Source of the DNA: Caulobacteraceae bacterium
Lineage (GTDB): Bacteria; Pseudomonadota; Alphaproteobacteria; Caulobacterales; Caulobacteraceae
Reading direction: 5' to 3'
Assembly: GCA_030151985.1 (NCBI GenBank)
Contig: JASLDZ010000466.1
Coordinates: 1-7,842 of the forward strand
DNA length: 7,842 bases
Position numbers and translations under genes: made by a program. The notes below the pieces were generated by a model. The model did not search any database. It saw only the letters and a program-made list of their open reading frames with translations, and was not told the DNA's origin. Below, in pieces: positions 6,578 to 7,842 of the stretch (the first letter of the stretch is position 1; each line of letters begins with the position of its first letter).

Positions 6578-7842
6578 GCCCGCCTGCGCGGGGAGCACTG
6601 CGGGCGCTCCTGGTGGATCCGGCGCTGTTCACCGCCCCTTACAACGAAGAGCTGAGCGCGGGCCTGCGCGCGGCCGGCGTGGAGCCGGAGTGGGCGACGC
6701 GGCCTCTGAGACCGGGGGAGCCCGAACCCGAAGGCCTGCCCGCGCGGCGCGAGCTCTACTACCGCGGCAGGGCCACGGCGTCGGCCAAGCAGGGTGGGCT
6801 CGCGGCCAAGCTCCGCAAGGGGGCCTCGCATCTCGCCGGCGCACGACGGCTCCTGGCGCATGCCCGCGCCACCCGCCCCGACGTCATCCACCTGCAATGG
6901 GCGGTCGTCCCCTTCGTGGACCGTCTCCTGATCCAGAAGCTGCGCCGCATCGCGCCGGTGGTGTTCACGGTGCACGACCTGACGCCGTTCAACGCCTCGG
7001 CGAGTTCTCGCCTGCAGACGCTGGGCTTCGCGGGGGTGCTGAAGGCCGCTTCCGCCCTGATCGTCCACACCTCGTCGGCGCGGTATGCGCTGATCGCCTC
7101 GGGGCTCGCGCCCCATCGCGTGGCGCTCATCCCGCATGGGCCGCTGCGCCTCGGCGCAGGCGAGCCTGGCCCCGTCGCGCCCTGGGACACCGACCGCCCC
7201 TGGCGCATCGTGCTCTTCGGCAAGCTGCAGCCGTACAAGGGGGTCGATGTTCTGATCGAAGCCCTTGGGCGGCTGGCTCCCTCCGTGCGCGCTCAGCTGG
7301 AGGTGATCGTCGCCGGGGAGCCCCTGATGGATGTGGCTCCCCTGCAGCGGCGGATCGCTCAGCTGGGATTGGAGCGCGTGATCGAGCTGCGGCTGGGGCG
7401 GCTTTCGGACGCCGAGGCTCACCGGCTGCTGGAGTCCGCCGACGCCTTCGTCTTCCCCTACCGCGACATCGAAGCGAGCGGCGTCCTCTATCTCGTGGCG
7501 GGCTACCGGCGCTGGCTGGTGGCGAGCGACCTGGGCGCGTTCCGCGACCTGATCCAGCCTGAGGTGAACGGCCAGCGGGTCGCTCCTGGCGACATCGAGG
7601 CGCTGGCCGGCGCGATCCAGGGCAGCGTCGGCCGAAGGGCCGCCGATCCTGAGGCGCAGGCGCTGGTGCCGTGGGCGGAGATCGGCCGGCGCACGCGTCG
7701 CCTCTATGACGAACTTCTGGCGCAAGGAGGCGACCTCGACATGGCGAACAGGAACACCCTGGCCGTGCTCCACGACAGCCCCGACTTCGGGGGACACGAG
7801 AAGGCGTTCCTGACCTGGCTGCCCGCGGTCCTGGCCAGCCCT
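6574..7842 (+). CDS. Glycosyltransferase family 4 (GT-B fold), possibly a two-domain fusion; 3' partial
   Basis: Cytoplasmic sugar transferase expected to add a residue to the lipid-linked repeat unit from a nucleotide-sugar donor. The frame starts at ATG 6574 (ATGA overlap with the previous gene) and has no stop for 423 codons up to the window edge. Residues 1-380 form a complete GT-B enzyme: N-terminal Rossmann half with VIHLQW (104-109) and FTVHDLTPF (131-139), IPHGP at 186-190, then the donor-binding half with LFGKLQPYKGVDVLIEAL (214-231), VAGEP (246-250) and FPYRDIEASGVL (294-305, E300 the likely conserved acid). The first domain seems to end near RRLYDELL (375-382). The frame then runs on through M390 into LAVLHDSPDFGGHEKAFL (396-413), which resembles the opening of another GT4 enzyme. 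The chain is either a tandem fusion or two proteins sharing one frame. The first domain's family is firm; its sugar specificity and linkage are unknown. Confidence 0.88.
   Translation, partial: MSPPARGALRALLVDPALFTAPYNEELSAGLRAAGVEPEWATRPLRPGEPEPEGLPARRELYYRGRATASAKQGGLAAKLRKGASHLAGARRLLAHARATRPDVIHLQWAVVPFVDRLLIQKLRRIAPVVFTVHDLTPFNASASSRLQTLGFAGVLKAASALIVHTSSARYALIASGLAPHRVALIPHGPLRLGAGEPGPVAPWDTDRPWRIVLFGKLQPYKGVDVLIEALGRLAPSVRAQLEVIVAGEPLMDVAPLQRRIAQLGLERVIELRLGRLSDAEAHRLLESADAFVFPYRDIEASGVLYLVAGYRRWLVASDLGAFRDLIQPEVNGQRVAPGDIEALAGAIQGSVGRRAADPEAQALVPWAEIGRRTRRLYDELLAQGGDLDMANRNTLAVLHDSPDFGGHEKAFLTWLPAVLASP
7724..7730 (+). promoter_or_regulatory. Strong internal Shine-Dalgarno site before in-frame ATG 7741
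   Basis: AAGGAGG is the best ribosome-binding sequence noticed in the window. It lies 10 bases before an in-frame ATG at the exact join between the first glycosyltransferase domain and the second N-terminus. It suggests separate initiation of a second protein, even though no stop codon separates the two. Confidence 0.5.
7741..7842 (+). CDS. Candidate second glycosyltransferase start (in frame with the upstream gene), 3' partial
   Basis: From ATG 7741 the 34 visible residues begin MANRNTLAVLHDSPDFGGHE and end at the window edge. A short polar start, a beta-strand (TLAVLHD) and then the DxPDFGGHE turn leading into a hydrophobic helix (KAFLTWLPAVLA) match the N-terminal Rossmann strand and glycine loop of GT4 enzymes, which often read like DxxxGGxE. 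The strong AAGGAGG upstream supports initiation here. The same frame is open from the preceding glycosyltransferase, so this may be the second domain of one long protein rather than a separate gene. Too little is visible to settle the family beyond likely GT4. Confidence 0.4.
   Translation, partial: MANRNTLAVLHDSPDFGGHEKAFLTWLPAVLASP

Noticed and set aside
6561..7562. Plus-strand open frame of 333 codons overlapping the glycosyltransferase
   Set aside because: It is Arg/Gly/Ala/Pro-rich shadow sequence. The true gene is in another frame (from 6574), open to the window edge and carrying GT4 motifs.
6463..7797. Antisense open frame (444 codons) opposite the glycosyltransferase
   Set aside because: No recognisable motif or start context; it mirrors the codon bias of the GT4 gene on the plus strand.

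Overview
The window is one uninterrupted plus-strand block of exopolysaccharide (capsule or holdfast-like) genes from a very GC-rich Gram-negative bacterium. The high GC at third codon positions, the beta-barrel protein lying between the export protein and the tyrosine kinase, and the use of a TTG start suggest an alphaproteobacterium, perhaps of the Caulobacterales type. That assignment is an inference from style and not a sequence match.

Layout: (1) 2-529, the 3' part of a short outer-membrane polysaccharide export (OPX, Wza/GumB-like) protein whose beginning lies outside the window. (2) 526-1827, a secreted outer-membrane beta-barrel protein that starts at TTG and overlaps gene 1 by 4 bases. 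(3) 1842-4091, a Wzc/ExoP-type co-polymerase fused to a BY-type tyrosine autokinase with a C-terminal tyrosine cluster. (4) a 48-base gap holding a small perfect palindrome. (5) 4140-5303, a membrane-bound family-3 acyltransferase. (6) 5300-6577, a multi-spanning membrane protein resembling Wzy/O-antigen polymerases, overlapping gene 5 by ATGA. (7) 6574 to the right edge, a GT4 glycosyltransferase overlapping gene 6 by ATGA and still open at base 7842.

Together these genes form the export and polymerisation half of a Wzx/Wzy-dependent pathway. Glycosyltransferases build the lipid-linked repeat unit, the acyltransferase probably decorates it, the Wzy-like protein polymerises it, the kinase/co-polymerase controls chain length and export, and the OPX protein plus beta-barrel carry the polymer through the periplasm and outer membrane. 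No flippase (Wzx), initiating sugar-phosphate transferase or dedicated phosphatase lies in the window; they would be expected nearby.

Two points deserve most attention. The last gene reads without a stop from a complete GT4 domain straight into what looks like the N-terminus of a second GT4 enzyme, with a strong Shine-Dalgarno sequence and an ATG exactly at the junction. Also, the OPX protein shows no outer-membrane helix and is translationally coupled to a beta-barrel, which fits a composite OPX/beta-barrel translocon. Otherwise this is a recognisable type of locus, and I found no wholly unknown system, RNA gene, mobile element or CRISPR array. No stretch longer than 48 bases lacks a gene.
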